The translations under genes and the position numbers were made by a program. A stretch of DNA of 64,000 nt, taken from positions 2,769,959-2,833,958 of the forward strand of contig CM012955.1 of the NCBI GenBank assembly GCA_000181795.3. Direction: 5' to 3'. The stretch is from Trichinella spiralis (Eukaryota; Nematoda; Enoplea; Trichinellida; Trichinellidae). How positions within the stretch are numbered: the stretch's first letter is position 1; every line of letters starts with the position of its first letter. Shown piece after piece: positions 1 through 16,492 of the stretch. Under the pieces are notes generated by a model. It saw only the letters and a program-made list of their open reading frames with translations, had not been told where the DNA came from and did no database searches.

Positions 1-1450
1 TTCCCCCTTTGGTACAGTGGCTAAACCTTACTGATGAATTTATTTAGCCTTAAGCTACCAACGTAAAGACCGTCTAATGCAGTTGTGCGCGGAAGAGCTA
101 AGTGAAGTGAAAATAGATAGCGCATTCTTTATGTATACTGAAATGACGTCACAGCGACACGCTCTAACGATCAGGTCTATCGTAGGCTAGAGCTTCCGCC
201 TAAACTGCCAAAGACTAGAGGTCAGGAGAATGCTTTTCTCCAACACTTACTCATCTTGTCACCTGCAGACAAGTTTTGGTAATCTGCAATGTGCAGAATC
301 TGTTCCTGCTCGTCGTCACAGATGCAGCATTAGAAAATGTCAACATCCCATTTTGTAAGGGTTAAATTCAGGCAAAACTTCTTTCTTGTGCATGCATTCT
401 CATCTATTCTCAACAAGTTTCCTCCACCTGAACTGATGATTACAAGTGAATAGAAATCATCTGATATCCATCGGGCATATGTTCATACCACGTACACAGT
501 TCTTCCAATGCATTCCTTTGCTAATGGAGCCTGCCTTGCAAAATATTTTGCTGGTGTAAAAACACCTCAGCAAAACATTTGCCTGAATTCAACCAAGGAA
601 ACAATTACAACTCTTGTTCTTCCCAGCGTTCTGTAGTCATCGTCGTATTCAAACAGTTTCTTTGTCGTAGCTGTGGACCTTCTTAGCAAGTACAGTTGCC
701 TGCTTAATCTATTCCACTTTCCTAACTAAGGCATTCAATGAATGGTCCATGGTCAAGCGGCCATTTTCGATCTTGTTCATTTCAAGCTTTCCGCGTCGTC
801 GTTCACGGAACGTCTCCTCCGTTTTACCGATCGATATCCAACATGCCTCTGCCAAAGTTTACCATTCCTGCATGCGGACAGAACAGTGAAGCAGTTTCGA
901 CGATGGTCCACTGGAGAATTGGGCAAAACGCTACGTTCTGAATCACGCAAGCTCTACGCCCAAGTTCAGAATATTCTTCGACTGAGGAGTGGTTACGCTG
1001 AAGCAAACCGTAGAAATGTCCAACCAACTCCGACAATCATCTTTCTTATCCATAAATGCTCACAAATATGAAATTGTACTCATCCACTGAAATTTCCCAG
1101 GTTGTGTTTACAGGAAAGAACTTCGCCGGGGAAGCATCATTCAGTAGGGATTGCTCTAAGACAAAGTTTTCTAACGCGGGATGTTATGCAGATAGATGAA
1201 GTCCTTCAATTAAACTGGCCACGTTTTGGGGTCCATGTCTGGAAGTTACGTCGGAAAGTGAAACAGCACCAAGCACCTATGCATCTTGTTGACATGGCTT
1301 TACGGACAAGCGCCCATTGTAACGTAGCGAGGTTAGCCGGCCAAATAGACTCTTCACATTTCATACGCATCGAATCGTTCAGTGCATCTTCAGTGATCTT
1401 GCGGCCTCTTTTACGTTTGATAGAAGACCTTCGAAATAGAAGATGAAACA
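1..1450. other. Unassigned higher-GC segment, possible eroded retroelement
   Basis: This stretch is visibly richer in G+C than the DNA that follows. It has short open frames on both strands but no gene I can name. On the minus strand near 1036-824 a frame contains a Q-R-x3-S-V-E-E-Y pattern reminiscent of the gag region of LTR retrotransposons. The resemblance is weak, rests on one short stretch, and is not supported by recognisable protease, reverse transcriptase or terminal repeats. If it is an element it is a broken, old copy. It could equally be unique non-coding DNA or the tail of a gene to the left of the window. Confidence 0.15.
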
Positions 1451-2329
1451 GAAAAATAATTTAAATTCTTTGCCATCCAATACCACCAACCATGGATGGG
1501 CCTGACAAAGCACACCCCGGACGACCAAACGAGACTATTCCACAATGCCAGCAATCACAACAACAACAACAACAACAACGCCAACACTCTTTTCCTTGTA
1601 CTGTCCCTGCTCGTGAAAATCAAGTACCGCATGACCGCCGGTAGCTGGGTGATAACTAATTAGTAAGATGTTTGTGCAAGACGTTCATTAGCCATTTGAA
1701 TTTGTGTCCTGCAGTCAGTATCGAAATATTTAGATATTGTACATTTGAGCCAAACGTTTTGCTCATGTATTCTGATTGACTCTCAATTTTGAATAATACT
1801 GTAGTAGACGAGCAGGGTACTCGTACTACACTTTGTTATAGACAATTAAGTTCTACAACTAACTGTCTTCTTTCGTGGCTAAATTTGAATTTCACAAATA
1901 TCGCTTCTTGTATAGGATAGTCTCGAGTATATTTTATTGAATATATATTGAAACAAAGGCAAAGTACGAACGAAAGGAATCACAGCAACAACACTCTCCC
2001 ACGATCTGAACGCAACAACTGTTTTTTGTTGTTGTTCTCTTTTTCAATAACGACAACAGTTGTTTCTTTTCCCAGTAAACAACGGCATGTGTACCAATAA
2101 ATCGATCACAAATGTTGACAGAGTAACAGCTTAATAATGTATGCTATTGGTGTTGGAATTTAGGTCAAGTCAGATCGAATATCTAAAAATATCACTCGAA
2201 GCGTAGGATTTTACAAATATATTTCACGAACTGGAAATAAATCTTGTATAATTTGATCCTATACATTCGTTGGACATATCTGTGAATGTAAAGTGAAAAA
2301 TAATAAATCAGCATACTTGACAACAATTC
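1451..2329. other. Non-coding gap with a CAA microsatellite
   Basis: No coding exon recognised. A CAA-type simple repeat lies at about 1557-1579. The rest is AT-rich spacer leading to the 3' side of the minus-strand genes. Confidence 0.5.
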
Positions 2330-2543
2330 TCAGCATCGGGAGAAAATACTGACCATAGAAATAGATAAATCAGCACCATACTGTATTCTTTCTACAGTAA
2401 AAGTACATTTAGGAGCAAACATACGACCATTTTCTACAAATTTTTCTACAACGCAAGTCAATAAATTTGAATTAAAAAAATCAACATATTTCTCAGTAAT
2501 TTTTTCATGGAAAACATTTCTGGAAAGCAAACCATGGATAATG
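2330..2543 (-). other. Possible 3' exon of an unidentified minus-strand gene
   Basis: On the minus strand an acceptor-like TGCTTTCCAG at about 2544 is followed by an open stretch rich in acidic and hydrophobic residues (it includes VEKFVENGR and CTFTVERIQYGADL). It either reads to a stop near 2330 or splices at an ATG/GTCAGT donor near 2349. The stretch lies about 120 bp downstream of the survivin-like stop on the same strand, so it could be a second operon gene or chance. No start codon fits in the short gap, and the plus strand is also open here, which lowers confidence. I do not recognise the family. Confidence 0.2.
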
Positions 2544-2663
2544 CAATGTAAACAACAACACAATGAAATTTATTTTATTTTCACATTAACATTTAAACAC
2601 TGCAATATTAATTCGTTTCAACCCCAACAGTTAAATAATATAAGATAAAAAAGGCAAAAGTGC

Positions 2664-3212
2664 TTATTTATTAAGCTTTTCCTGCATTTCTTCCTCGAGC
2701 TTTGCGAAAACAATATCCAGTCGTTTCTTAGTCAGTATAAAAAATTCCCCAACCGTTAGGTCCTCTTCTACCTTGCCCAATTCCATAAAAGGGCATGATG
2801 TTCCCTTCCTTATGGTGAGTCTTAGATGTTCATCCCTAAATAACAGGAAACATAACAACAAAAATAAGTGATTTATAAAAAAATTTTTTAAATAACCACA
2901 CTTACCATGGATTGTCATCGCGGTCCCAATCTTGTAGTGACTTTAAACAGAAAAAACATTTTACGCAATCTCCACTTGACGTTGTAGGGTCGCTGAAAAA
3001 CCCCGCTTTCGCCAACTAAAAGAAAATTCGTAAGTTTCAATAAATAAATCGTCAAAAATATTAATAATAACACTGACATTCTCCTTATTACATGTATCTT
3101 CTGAGGTGTATGGCCAACTGACAAACGAAGACAAACGATTGCTTTCAAGAGCCATTTCTTCAGGTCCAAATAATTCAGCCAAACGCTCTTCTATATCAAA
3201 AGGAATTTCCAT
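2664..3212 (-). CDS. bir-1: Survivin / BIR-1-type single-BIR protein
   Basis: The three coding exons are 3212-3078, 3015-2906 and 2835-2664, all in phase, giving 138 residues (human survivin has 142). The first exon carries the start of a BIR domain (SSFVSWPY). The second gives LAKAGFF and the zinc-binding CVKC followed by FFCLKSLQDWDRDDNPW. The third gives DEH, a further Cys and the survivin-like segment LTVGEFFILTKKRLD. A charged, probably helical tail follows and there is no RING, so this is the survivin class rather than a caspase-inhibiting IAP. Survivins act in the chromosomal passenger complex with Aurora B, INCENP and borealin, in mitosis and cytokinesis. One oddity: ten residues separate the zinc His from the last Cys, where survivin has six. 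A TTTTACCAG acceptor-like site about 37 nt before the ATG could be a trans-splice or 5' UTR acceptor. Confidence 0.85.
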
Positions 3213-6200
3213 GTTGTCCGTAAAGCAATTTTCAAACAAATTATCTGGTAAAAAGAAAGAAAAGTACCTGTCAGATAAAGTAATTTTCAATTCAATTCGT
3301 AAAATATCATTTCTGCCTATGAGCTCAAATATTTAATACAAAACTAAAAACAATATTCATGTCAACAAAGTAATCAACATTTAATAATAAATAAATTATA
3401 TGTAATAACAACTGAATCAGAATACTTATATACACTGATAAGAAGCGTCGCACAAAAGTTAAAATTGACCTTGACAAAAGTACGGTAATCTTTAATAATC
3501 AAGATTTAATTACAGTGGAAGTGATAGCATATTTACTGTATTATAATGTTTTAAAAAAATTGAAAAATGTAAATTTAAATGTTTAATATAATGATAATTA
3601 TTTTTTCTCTAATTTTCCTTGCAAATTATATTGAACAATTTTTTAATTCATAAATTTTCTTAACTTTCTTTTTTAAATCTTGTTTTTGTAGAATGCACAT
3701 TTTCAATCACTAGCTATTTCTTTATTATGTTTTCATTTCTGCTTATACTTTTAATTTTATTTACATTTTCTCTGAAAAAAGCCATACAAATTTGTTTTCA
3801 CCACTTCCAGTTTGCCTTGTGATAAGCAATTTGTCGTTAAACACTTGTACTACTTTTATAGAAACTTTTATTAGTTTTTAAAGTTTGAAATTTCTTATCC
3901 ATAACTTGGATCCTTTTAGAAATTGAGATTTGTACACAGTGGGTCAAGTAATTTTAGAATTGTCGAAATATTTCAACTAGTTGCTATCAAATGAAATGTG
4001 TTTAAAATTTTCTGCGCTTATCTAGGTGCTAATTTTAATGCATAGTTGTCAGAGTGTAACACTACTTTTAGCATATTTTTCGGCAGACTGGTAATTATTG
4101 CTGCGTGTTATCAAGGCAATTAATTTTTTGACATAATGATAGAAAGCAACTGATTGCAGTTAAGTCAAGTCAACCCAAAATTGTTAATGAAATATGATTG
4201 AAAACGTTCTATTTGAATTCAATAATTATTTAATCCGCATTCTTAAATATTTATATGTTAAAGATTTTATTTCACTGCTGTTGCAATATCTTTCACAAAA
4301 CTGGTGGACACTTTTCCACTATTATACAAATAAATTTATTTGGATATAAAAAAATGAGTATAATTATAAAACGCTATAATTCTTCCAGCAATCTGCCAAT
4401 CGCCAAATAAAGTTATAGAGTTTATAACATAAATTTCATATGCTCCATATGCAATTCAGCATTAATGGGGCGCAAATTGCCCTTTATTTCTTTCAACTTA
4501 TCTTGAAATTTAATTGTTCTAATTTACTGTAATTTTTTTACAAACCATATTTTTATATTAAAAATTGCTTAATCACTTTTTGTTAGAAAATTTCACACTA
4601 CTAAATGATCTTATAATGAAATATAATCTTTATAAAAATCTGATTATTTATTTTGGAAAATGGAAGTAGTGACGCTGTCAGTATGGTAAACAATTTTTTT
4701 CCTTATTGCTGATTAAGCAGAATTAATCTTTCTGAAGCCTAGAAAAATAAATAATATATTTTTGAAACTTTCGATAAAAGTGTAATCAAAGTATAAAAGT
4801 AAATAAAAATCTCTCTGCTTATGCTTATGAGATGCATTTATCATGTTAGTCGTCAATATTGCAGTAAAACTTTCAAAAAGCATTATCGAGCTAGCTTGCA
4901 ATCGTGTTACAGCGCTACTTTTTGTTGAGTGTTAACTTTTGGAGAATTTTCCGGTCATTACAAAGAAAACTTTTTTATTTAGAAACAAATTTATTCAAAA
5001 TTATTTGGTACGTATGAAAAATTAAAAAAAATTATTGGTTAAAGATTACTGCTTTCATGCAAAGCATTGTCAACTGATATGTATATTAAGATTACGCTAT
5101 CTTTTAACATTTTAATTTCTTTTTAAAAATTGATTAATTAGAAAAATGATATGCATTATACATAAAAATTAAAATAAATTTAAATATTAAATTTTAAAAT
5201 TATTTTAAAAGCTCCGGTTTTATAGTTAACAAAAAAATATTATGAATGCAAGGATGCTTGCAGTAATAAATAAAGTGGTTATTACTTTGGAAATTCATGC
5301 TTCGAACGAGCAAGCAATGCCCAGAAATACAATCAAAATATATTCGACAATGACACGTTAAGTTTATATTTTTAGATCGCAGGAGACTTCATTTTCTGAG
5401 TGTTACTTAATAATTCATATTTTTATGAATATATTTTTTATATTGTTTATTCATGGAAGTAGACTATTTGTTGCAAAATCAATATTTGGTACCAACTAAT
5501 GTTTTTCTCTGAGATGCTGTTGAATTTTCAGCTACAAATTATGTTATGTGCAAAGATTATTTGATTAATAATTCTTAAAATTTAATTTGATTTAATTGTT
5601 AAATATTATTTTAAATCTCTGTGTATCGTTTAACTGTTTAATATGTGCATGCCAAAAGTTTTCTATCAAAGAATAACTTGATTACCAAAGATAATACAGT
5701 ATATTCTTTAATGCGATAAACTTACTTTTGTTTAATCAGAGGTGCATTGCAGTACCTGAAGTCAATGGGTATTGAAAGAATGTATTAAAAGTATGTTTTA
5801 TGATCTGTAAAGAATGGGAATTAAATAAATTTAAAAAATTTTTTCCTGTTGTTGCATTGTTTATTATAAATGCAATTTTTCGTGCAATGCGATAAATGCT
5901 TTCCTGCGCTTTTAATAAAAAATAAATACGATCATTTTAACGGGAGAATGTTTGTGAGATTTCTTTTAACACAACATTAAGTTATATATTGAAATTTTTA
6001 AATGCAAGATTAAATAAATTTTATCAAAATTATTTTTGAAGGTTGCTATTTTTTCTTGGATAGTTTGAAAATGTTTTAATCAAGAAAGTTTTTCTTTTCG
6101 TGCGATTTTGCGCATGTTAAACGGGAGATGAGCGATGGATGTAATATTTCAAATAGTTTTTGGTATTAATTTAGTCGTTGTGAAATTATTCTTCGACATT

Positions 6201-7565
6201 TATTTACCTGTTTTTATTGTACTATTAAATTTAAAGCAGTTTTTTCTTTCAAATTGCTTTGCAATAATAGAACATAGCTTTTGCAAACGAAACATCAGAA
6301 ATGATACTGCTTCCAGTTTTGAAGAACATTGTTTACACAAATTTACAACTTGAAACAAGCAATACAAAGGGCTGTTAGCTGTAATAATATTTATAAATTG
6401 CAATTTTGAAGTAATTGTTTACTAAAATTTTGTATCTTTTCATTTTTATCAGATTATTGCATTTATTTTTCAACAGAAAGAATTTCATATTATGTTTTCG
6501 ATAAATTAAAAAAGTGACAAATGAAAGGTCCTTTTTTCCCACTGCATTGCTTTGATTTGTTGGCAGTTTGTTGCTGCTTGATAATTTGAAATTTATTTGA
6601 AAATTAATGAAAGAAAGTATCATGCCATTCATGTTCATATTTTTGCCTGACGTTGTCACGTTTGACAATTTGTCTCGTTTTTCTTCGTTTTAGAATCAAG
6701 GTTATCTGTTAAATTGCATTTCATGATTTTTTCAACTTTTACAGTGTAATGAAATTGTTTTATATATGCTTTATGTGATAAATTAAAAGAATTTGTTTAT
6801 ATATTTATTTCTTTTATATATACATATTTCTATATGTATATATGTGTATGTTTGCCCGTGCGTGTGTATGTATGTATGTATGTTCTTTTTGTATAAGTTT
6901 AGTAATGTATAATTCATTTTAATTGAACGCTGACTTTTTTCATGTAAAATATGAAATGTGATCTGAGTATAATTTTAACATACTGGAATATTTGCCTTTT
7001 ATTTGGGTCGAGTTGAAGGTCTCGAGTCTGCATTATGACGTGTAATGTGAAAGTGCTTTTACTGACGGTGTTCTTTTTTACTTCTACTATACTGGGCCAT
7101 ATTAATGTCCTTGTTTAAGTGAAGCTGTATCGTGGTAAATTTCTTTGCATGATTTTTTAAGTTTTTCTTTTTTGTATGTATTACAAATGTTTTAGTATCA
7201 AATTACTTGGCAAACATTTCTCACTAACAGGGTGACGTGATGTTGTAACAGATAGTATGATACGGTCGGTGATCAGTTGATAAAATTAGAATAAGGTTTC
7301 TTTTGTTTATTCAATTTTTTGAACTTGTCATTTATTGTTTGTTAATAATCTAGTATTGAACGTTAACATTTCATGGATCAATTTACATCCATGTGTATTT
7401 GAAAATTAGCAAGTGGCAGATTTTGTCTCTTTTATTTTATTGCAGTTAATGTGACGTTCATTTTTGAATAGTTTTTTCTTCTATTGTTTAGATTTGCTGA
7501 AAAATTTGGTTTGTGAATAATCAGGGGTGTTGGCTTCAGTGTATTATTATCATTATTATAAAATT
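3213..7565. other. AT-rich intergenic region
   Basis: About 4.3 kb without a recognisable exon on either strand. It is very AT-rich with scattered short frames of no coding character. A TATA/TGTA simple repeat lies near 6815-6885. The right end must hold the promoter and 5' UTR of the GALNT gene. No tRNA-like box or other RNA gene was recognised. Confidence 0.5.
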
Positions 7566-9943
7566 ATGGCACTGGGACGTTGGCTTAGGCGGCGTTTGGT
7601 TTTGTCGATTGGTTGTGTTTTCGGTGGCGCTTTCTTACTGCTCAGCTACTTCAACAGCGGTTCATCAGAATTAGATATTGCACAACTTGTCCAACCAAGC
7701 TCCATTCAACTGGACAAACATTTCATCGACAACGTAGACGGAAAAATAGACTGGGAAGATTATGCACAGCGAGCTTCGGATTCAGCTCGTCAGGGTCCAG
7801 GAGAACAAGGGGAAGCGTTTTATTTGCCCAATGTCAGTTCTGTTGATCACAAAAAAGGCATACTGTACAAAAGCAATGGATTCAATGCATTGGTAAGCGA
7901 TTATTTGGCTTTGAACCGATCCATCAAAGATCTCCGCCCCAAGCAGTGCATTGGAAGAAGCTATCTGGCCAAATTGGAGAAAGTTTCGGTCGTGATTCCA
8001 TTTTACAATGAACACTGGACAACGCTGTTGCGTACGGTTCACAGTGTGGTCAACAGATCGCCGGTGGAATTGTTGCAGGAGGTGATTTTGGCCGACGATT
8101 TCAGCGACAAGCCTTTCTTGAAGCAACCACTGGAAGCTTATGTACGCGACACTTGGCCCGGTTTGGTTAGGATTGTTCGAGCCCGAAAGCGGGAAGGTCT
8201 CATTCGAGCGCGACTGCTTGGTTCCAAGGCGGCCATTTCATCGGTAAGCGAACAATTTTGCACCTTCAGAAGCAGCTATGTTCAGTTTGTTTTTTATCCT
8301 TTCCATTTATAAAGGTGTTAGTATTTTTGGACTCACATTCTGAATGTGGATACAACTGGTTGCCTCCGTTGTTAGAACCAGTTGCATTGAATTATCGCAC
8401 TGTAACTTGTCCTTTTGTCGATGTAATTGATCATAGCACATTTTTATATCGTCTACAAGATCAAGGGGCTAGGTAAGTTGTATACTTTTGTTTTCTTTTT
8501 AAATTCTTTTTTTTTCAAATAATTTTCATCTTGTCGTTTTACAGAGGTTCGTTTGACTGGGAATTATATTACAAGGTATAATTTTGAAGATGCGACTTGG
8601 GAATTTTTTAATAATCGTGTTTGTTGCTTCTTTTATATGCAGCGTCTGCCACTTTTGCCAGAAGATGCCGCATATCCGGATCGCCCTTTCAATAGCCCGG
8701 TCATGGCTGGTGGCTATTTTGCAATTTCTACAAAATGGTTTTGGGAACTCGGTGGCTACGACGAAGGTTTGGATATTTGGGGAGGCGAACAGTATGAGCT
8801 GTCGTTCAAAATTTGGCAATGCGGGGGAACGTTGATCGACGTTCCTTGTTCACATGTGGGTCACATTTATCGGGAATTTTCTCCATTTGCCAACCGTAAG
8901 TTGCAAGCTGTTTTTGCATTTTTCCCCCAGTTTTCTACTTTCACCGCTTTAACGGTACTTGTCAGAGCAAGCGTTATGCTAATGCTTATTGTTGTTGTTA
9001 TTGTTGTCTGTTTTGCTGCAAGCTGACTTCTGATAATGTAAATTAAGGCTTAATTTTGGTAAAAATTGATCAAAATGTTACTTTTCTTTTGGTATTTCAG
9101 AAGTAATTTGTAAAGTGGGATTACCATATTTTGCAACGGTGTTAATTGTTATAACTTAATGGATGTTTTTAAAAACTGTAATGCTTTGTTGTCTTTATGT
9201 TTGAGATGTTATAGTTCTTTTTTTTTCATTGAATTTCAGCCGGAGCCGGTGATTTTGTTGGGCGCAATTATAAACGTGTTGCGGAAGTTTGGATGGATGA
9301 ATACAAAGAATACGTTTACATGCGTCGACCGCATTATCGTAAATTGGATCCTGGTGATATTTCGAAGCAGAAAGAAATTCGAAAACGTCTCGGTTGCAAG
9401 CCGTTCAAATGGTTCATGCAGGTGATCGCCTTTGACCAGAGTGTACGCTATCCGCCGGTGGAGATGGTCGACGTCCGTGAGGGTGAAATTCGAAGTATCC
9501 AGAGCGGCATGTGCGTCACTGTGCAATATGTGGTGGAGCACGGTGTGGTTGGTATGGCGGATTGTAAGAAAGGGCACGACGACGCTGCCGTGGGCGAGCA
9601 ATTTTTCAAATACACCACTAGAAAGGAGATCAAGTTCAGAAACCGAAGGCTCTGCTTTGACGTCCCGGAAAATAAAGTGAAAGCTCCAGTTATTCTCTAT
9701 CCTTGTCACGGTGATTTCCTTTTTGAACAATGTCATTCATTCGTTGATTTATTTGATCTGCTTATTTCAGACATGCAAGGAAATCAGGCGTGGAGATACA
9801 ATTCGAAAACCATGCAAATTGTACATCCCGTGACCAACATGTGCTTAGATGCGGATTTCAGTCGAAGAGAAGTTTTCATGCAATCCTGTAACCTCAACCT
9901 CCTTTCTCAGCGTTGGAGTTTCGGAGCCATTGTTGACAGTTAA
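7566..9943 (+). CDS. Polypeptide N-acetylgalactosaminyltransferase, GALNT10-type
   Basis: The enzyme transfers GalNAc from UDP-GalNAc to Ser/Thr, starting mucin-type O-glycans in the Golgi. The six exons 7566-8243, 8315-8472, 8545-8575, 8643-8895, 9240-9710 and 9771-9943 give 587 residues, a normal length. Residues about 10-28 form the type II membrane anchor. The GT-A domain includes VVIPFYNE, the Mn-binding DSH (about 232-234) and the GT1 stretch around IWGGEQYE (about 335). The linker [14 protein letters not shown] and FKWFM are typical of the GALNT10 branch. A C-terminal ricin-type lectin domain runs from about residue 455 ([11 protein letters not shown]) to [12 protein letters not shown]. 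The start is the ATG before a basic patch and the membrane anchor; an in-frame GTG upstream is ignored. All catalytic motifs look intact. Subfamily assignment is from remembered alignments. Confidence 0.93.
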
Positions 9944-12094
9944 TATTTTTATTTGTTTCCATTTTGTTTTTGTTTTTCCCAAAGCTTCATTGTGTTTTCG
10001 TTGCTAGAAAATTTTTAAAGTTCAGTTTATTTGTTTTATTTTTATTTTTTACATATTCTCTGCTTGAACTGGTGCTCCATTCCGTGGGGGGATAGTGCTC
10101 GATATTTTCACTTCTGCGTAGAACCTGCGTATTCCAATATGCGCGCTTTCAATTCTAGCTCACGGCTGACTGCTTATGCGTTAACTGTTTGAAAAATAAA
10201 TTATATGTTTGCCATCTGTTCGTACGTCTGTTCAAGAACAGCTACGCTGAAAATGATTTACTTTTTGTTCACTCAATCGGAATTCGAAACTACCTGCCAC
10301 TGTTGAAACATTTGAATAATAAACAATTCGATTTCGGAAATTTACCACGCGACCATAAATCTCTTCTTGCATTCCATAAATCGTTGTCCAAATTCTGACT
10401 GCTTTTTACAATTTGAATAAATTATTAAACTAATTAAAACTATTATACTAATACAATTAAAAATTTAAATTAAAAAATTATTAAACTAAAAATTATTATT
10501 TAATGATAAAAAAAGCCTGAAAATTAGAACTGATGCATCACTTTATGAATTTACACTTGACTTTCTCATAACCATACTGTAGAAGTTATTTTTTCATAAT
10601 TGCTAAGTATTTTGAACATACGAACACTGTAGTGATGCAAAGCTTTGAAAAAGTTGGCTGAGTTATTTATTAAACAAATATTTAGAAAAAAAACAAACGT
10701 GGGATAGCTAAAAAACTATGGAATGGGTGAATTGGTAGATGGCTTGTCAGTGGGCTTATTTAAGCTGTTTACATTTATTTTCAAAAGATAAAAATGACGA
10801 CATCATGTTTTCTATCATTCATTTATGTGTTACTTCAAATTTATTGTTCGTTTTACATTTCACTTTGCTGAAATTATAACACAGTAAGCCGATAACTATG
10901 CATACAGACCCATCCATGTATGAATTACATTGACAAAGTAATTCAAAAAACATACTGTGGACGAAAAATTAAGCATTAAAATAAAACAATTAAATGTATG
11001 AATTTTAAAATATCTTTTTAATAAATGACAGTCCTATATGATGATGTATTTTGCATTCACATCGTACTGTATGTGCTATATTAGAAATTTAAAGTGACTT
11101 CAAAAAGCGAAATACTATGCAATTCTTTTATCAGTGTTGAATTAAATATAAAGTTGTTTTTAAATATACAAATATTTTTGAACAATCATCCGCTGATTAT
11201 AAGAAACTTTATGTAAGGAAAACGTCTATTAAACAGAGAACGTGATTTGATTAAGTGATATTTTTAATTTCATTGTTAAATTAAAAATGTTTGTTTGAGC
11301 TTATTAATAATCTGAAATTACCCTAAAACAAGCATCTGGTTTAAATTCTTCGATTTTTTCTTGATTATTTTACAATTTTGTGGAATGTACAGTAAGTATT
11401 TATGGAGTTCAGCAGATGCTGTTCTTGGGTGTTCGTCGGGCGTGATTTCTTGAAACAAAGTATAAATGTCTGAATTGTGAAAACTTTTTACCTTGTGACG
11501 TTTGGTTTCAAATATAATGTAAAGAATACCATTCAGCTTCAACAGCGCATGTGTTGGATATGTATTTTAGACTGTTTGTGCAAAATTGATAGGCTTATAT
11601 TTCTTCTTTCTTCACGTTGAATCTTCAGTTCGTTGAATTTACTTTTAAGTGTAATATTAGCATCATTGTAACATGTTATTTGCTGTGTCAGATGTCTCTG
11701 TTTTTGTGTTTTAGTTTAGTTTTTATTGTAATTTGTTGCATGTTCGAATAACTTTTCTTATTCTGTGAATGTGACCTGGTATAGCGAAGAAACTTTTCTT
11801 CGAAGCATCGTGAGTCAGCAAAGATTTCGCCTATTGGTCGTTTTTCTGAAATTTACGATAGCATATGGTCACGTGAATTCTCTTTTTGATCTTTGCAAAA
11901 GCATGCCATTCATTCATTCATTGTTCGTTAACCGACATGATTGAAATGGTCACGTTTTGTCGACGTCTGACCAACGCGGATTGTCATTTGTTTTACCCTT
12001 TTATATGATTTAACTCATTTGAAGAGTTTCGTTTATTTTGAATTTTTCTCTGAGTTCATCATCATTTTAGTGATCAAAAACAGGCGGTGTTTCA
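9944..12094. other. Intergenic region upstream of the MEK gene
   Basis: AT-rich DNA of about 2.1 kb. The left end is the 3' UTR of the GALNT gene. Short frames (for example 10189-10398) have no family resemblance. The stretch from about 11.6 to 12.09 kb is likely promoter and 5' UTR of the MEK gene, with an acceptor-like ATTTTAG at about 12064-12070 before its ATG. Confidence 0.5.
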
Positions 12095-14507
<2,413 letters not shown>

Positions 14508-16492
14508 ATGCGATGAATGGATAAATGAATATTTATTTATCTTTCCCCCGCAGTGCTTTTCTTCGCTGCTTGGCATATTTTTATTACTGCATGGTTAACT
14601 GCTGCACATTGCGTAGAATATCAGAATAAGATTATACAAACAAGCATATATATATATATCTATATATATCTATATATTTCTTTTTCTTATTATTTTTAAA
14701 TGCAAATAACTATTCATTCCAGTGCAATATTGAAATTTTTTCTTTTATAAATTGCACAAGGCAATATTTAACATTTGCCATCGGTTATACGAAACTTTTG
14801 TTATTCTCTCTTTTATGTTATACAGTAGTAGACTTGCAATTAAACTATGCGTTTGTAGTGCTGCTGTGTCGTCGTGTTATTTGTCCACGATGGTTGTGTA
14901 TCAGCATCCTTTTTCTCTTTTGCTGAGCACATCGAAGGCATTGTGTGTAGGATGTTGATTATTATTATTATAATGGCACGGATGGCAAATCAATACGTTG
15001 CGTATTTTTGTTTTACTTGACAATTATACCATATGCATTTTGTCCAATTGTTCACCATGATGCATGCATACTTTTCTCACTTTTTTCCTTTCGAACCACC
15101 ATCATCACATGAATTTAATATTTCATTAGTAGTTTTTCTTTTATATAAATTTCCCATTCCACATTTCTACAATTTTAACATTGTTTGAAATTGTTCAATG
15201 TGTGTTGGTCATAATTTTCTCCTTTTAGAAAGAAAATAAAAGTGCTATCCAATAAATACACACTTTTGTGCTTTTATTTTATTACTTCTATGTATGATTT
15301 TTGCTTACTTATTGGGCACTGGATGTGCTTTTGGAAAGTGATAATTTTTCCCCTTGTTTGTTTATCACAAGTTTTGAAATTGTAAAATTCGAAAATTTCA
15401 ATTTTACAGCAATTATGAAACTTTTCCATTTCAATAAAATAGTAATACATTTCATCATCTACTATCAAATACATTCAAAAATGAATACAATCTAAATGGG
15501 ATGAATTTTTACTTTCAAAAGCGTACAATTCTAGTTTTGCATACAACAAACCTGTTTTCAAAACTGGAATATTGAATTTCATTCATACAAATTTATTTGC
15601 ACGCATTTACAGCTCAGTTGTCTTTTTTTTCATATTTTCTGTGATTTTTAAGCTTCATCACCATCAGTGTCGTCATTGAAATCGCACCCCAGTATATATG
15701 AGCAACAAAAAGCACAATAATATATACAAATCCATCTCTTTTTTATTGCATATTATTGCTCAGGTGAATTGTTCGTATTGAACAGATTAAATTCATGGCA
15801 AAGCCATGGACGACCTTTCGTCATCTAAAACTGAAATTCGAAAGCTTATCTGCTTATCTACACTGCATTGGAAATTTGCATTTTCTACGTTTGCTTATTA
15901 TACAAACGACGCTATTGTTATTGACTTTTCCATTGATATTCAAACATTTCATTTGAAATTGTTTGAATTGAGGAAATTCCATTTTCAAATCCACCAACGG
16001 TTAAGCAGAATCAACCCAAGACAAGACACCAATTTCAATGCTATTTATTATTTCAAAATATTAAAATAACACTATGTAGTTGATGCAAATTTTGTAATGA
16101 TTGTTGATTGCAAGCAAAGAACAGAGTCAGTTTAATCTGCTGAATATTGGTTTGTGAATTTTTGAGAAAAAAGAATAGAATTGCACAAAAGAATAGAACA
16201 AGTTTTATTCCCTAAATATAAATAACATATACTTGAACAATGAATGGACATTCTGCTTCGGGCAACAGCAAGCTTTTATAAATGCATCCTGTTGCTGGCA
16301 GTTGCATCATCATCATCATCATCATCATCATTATCAAATGCAACCAGTCCCTCTTCATTTCTCTTCTCTGAGATGCAATGAAAAGTTGAAGAAGCAAGTT
16401 TTTTTTTTCAAATCACTGTTCAACGTTTCGCCAATATTTGGGTTGGAAATTTCACTCAAATGCAAGAATTTAATGCTTTTTCGATTAGCCGC
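14508..16492. other. Intergenic region downstream of the MEK gene
   Basis: No supported gene in about 2 kb. It begins with the MEK 3' UTR. There is a TA-rich simple repeat at about 14646-14680 and a TCA/ATC run at about 16304-16331. The frame at 15806-16069 has no family resemblance. Confidence 0.5.
16304..16331. repeat. TCA trinucleotide microsatellite
   Basis: About nine perfect TCA/ATC units. It produces a histidine or methionine run in chance frames and is not coding. Confidence 0.9.
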
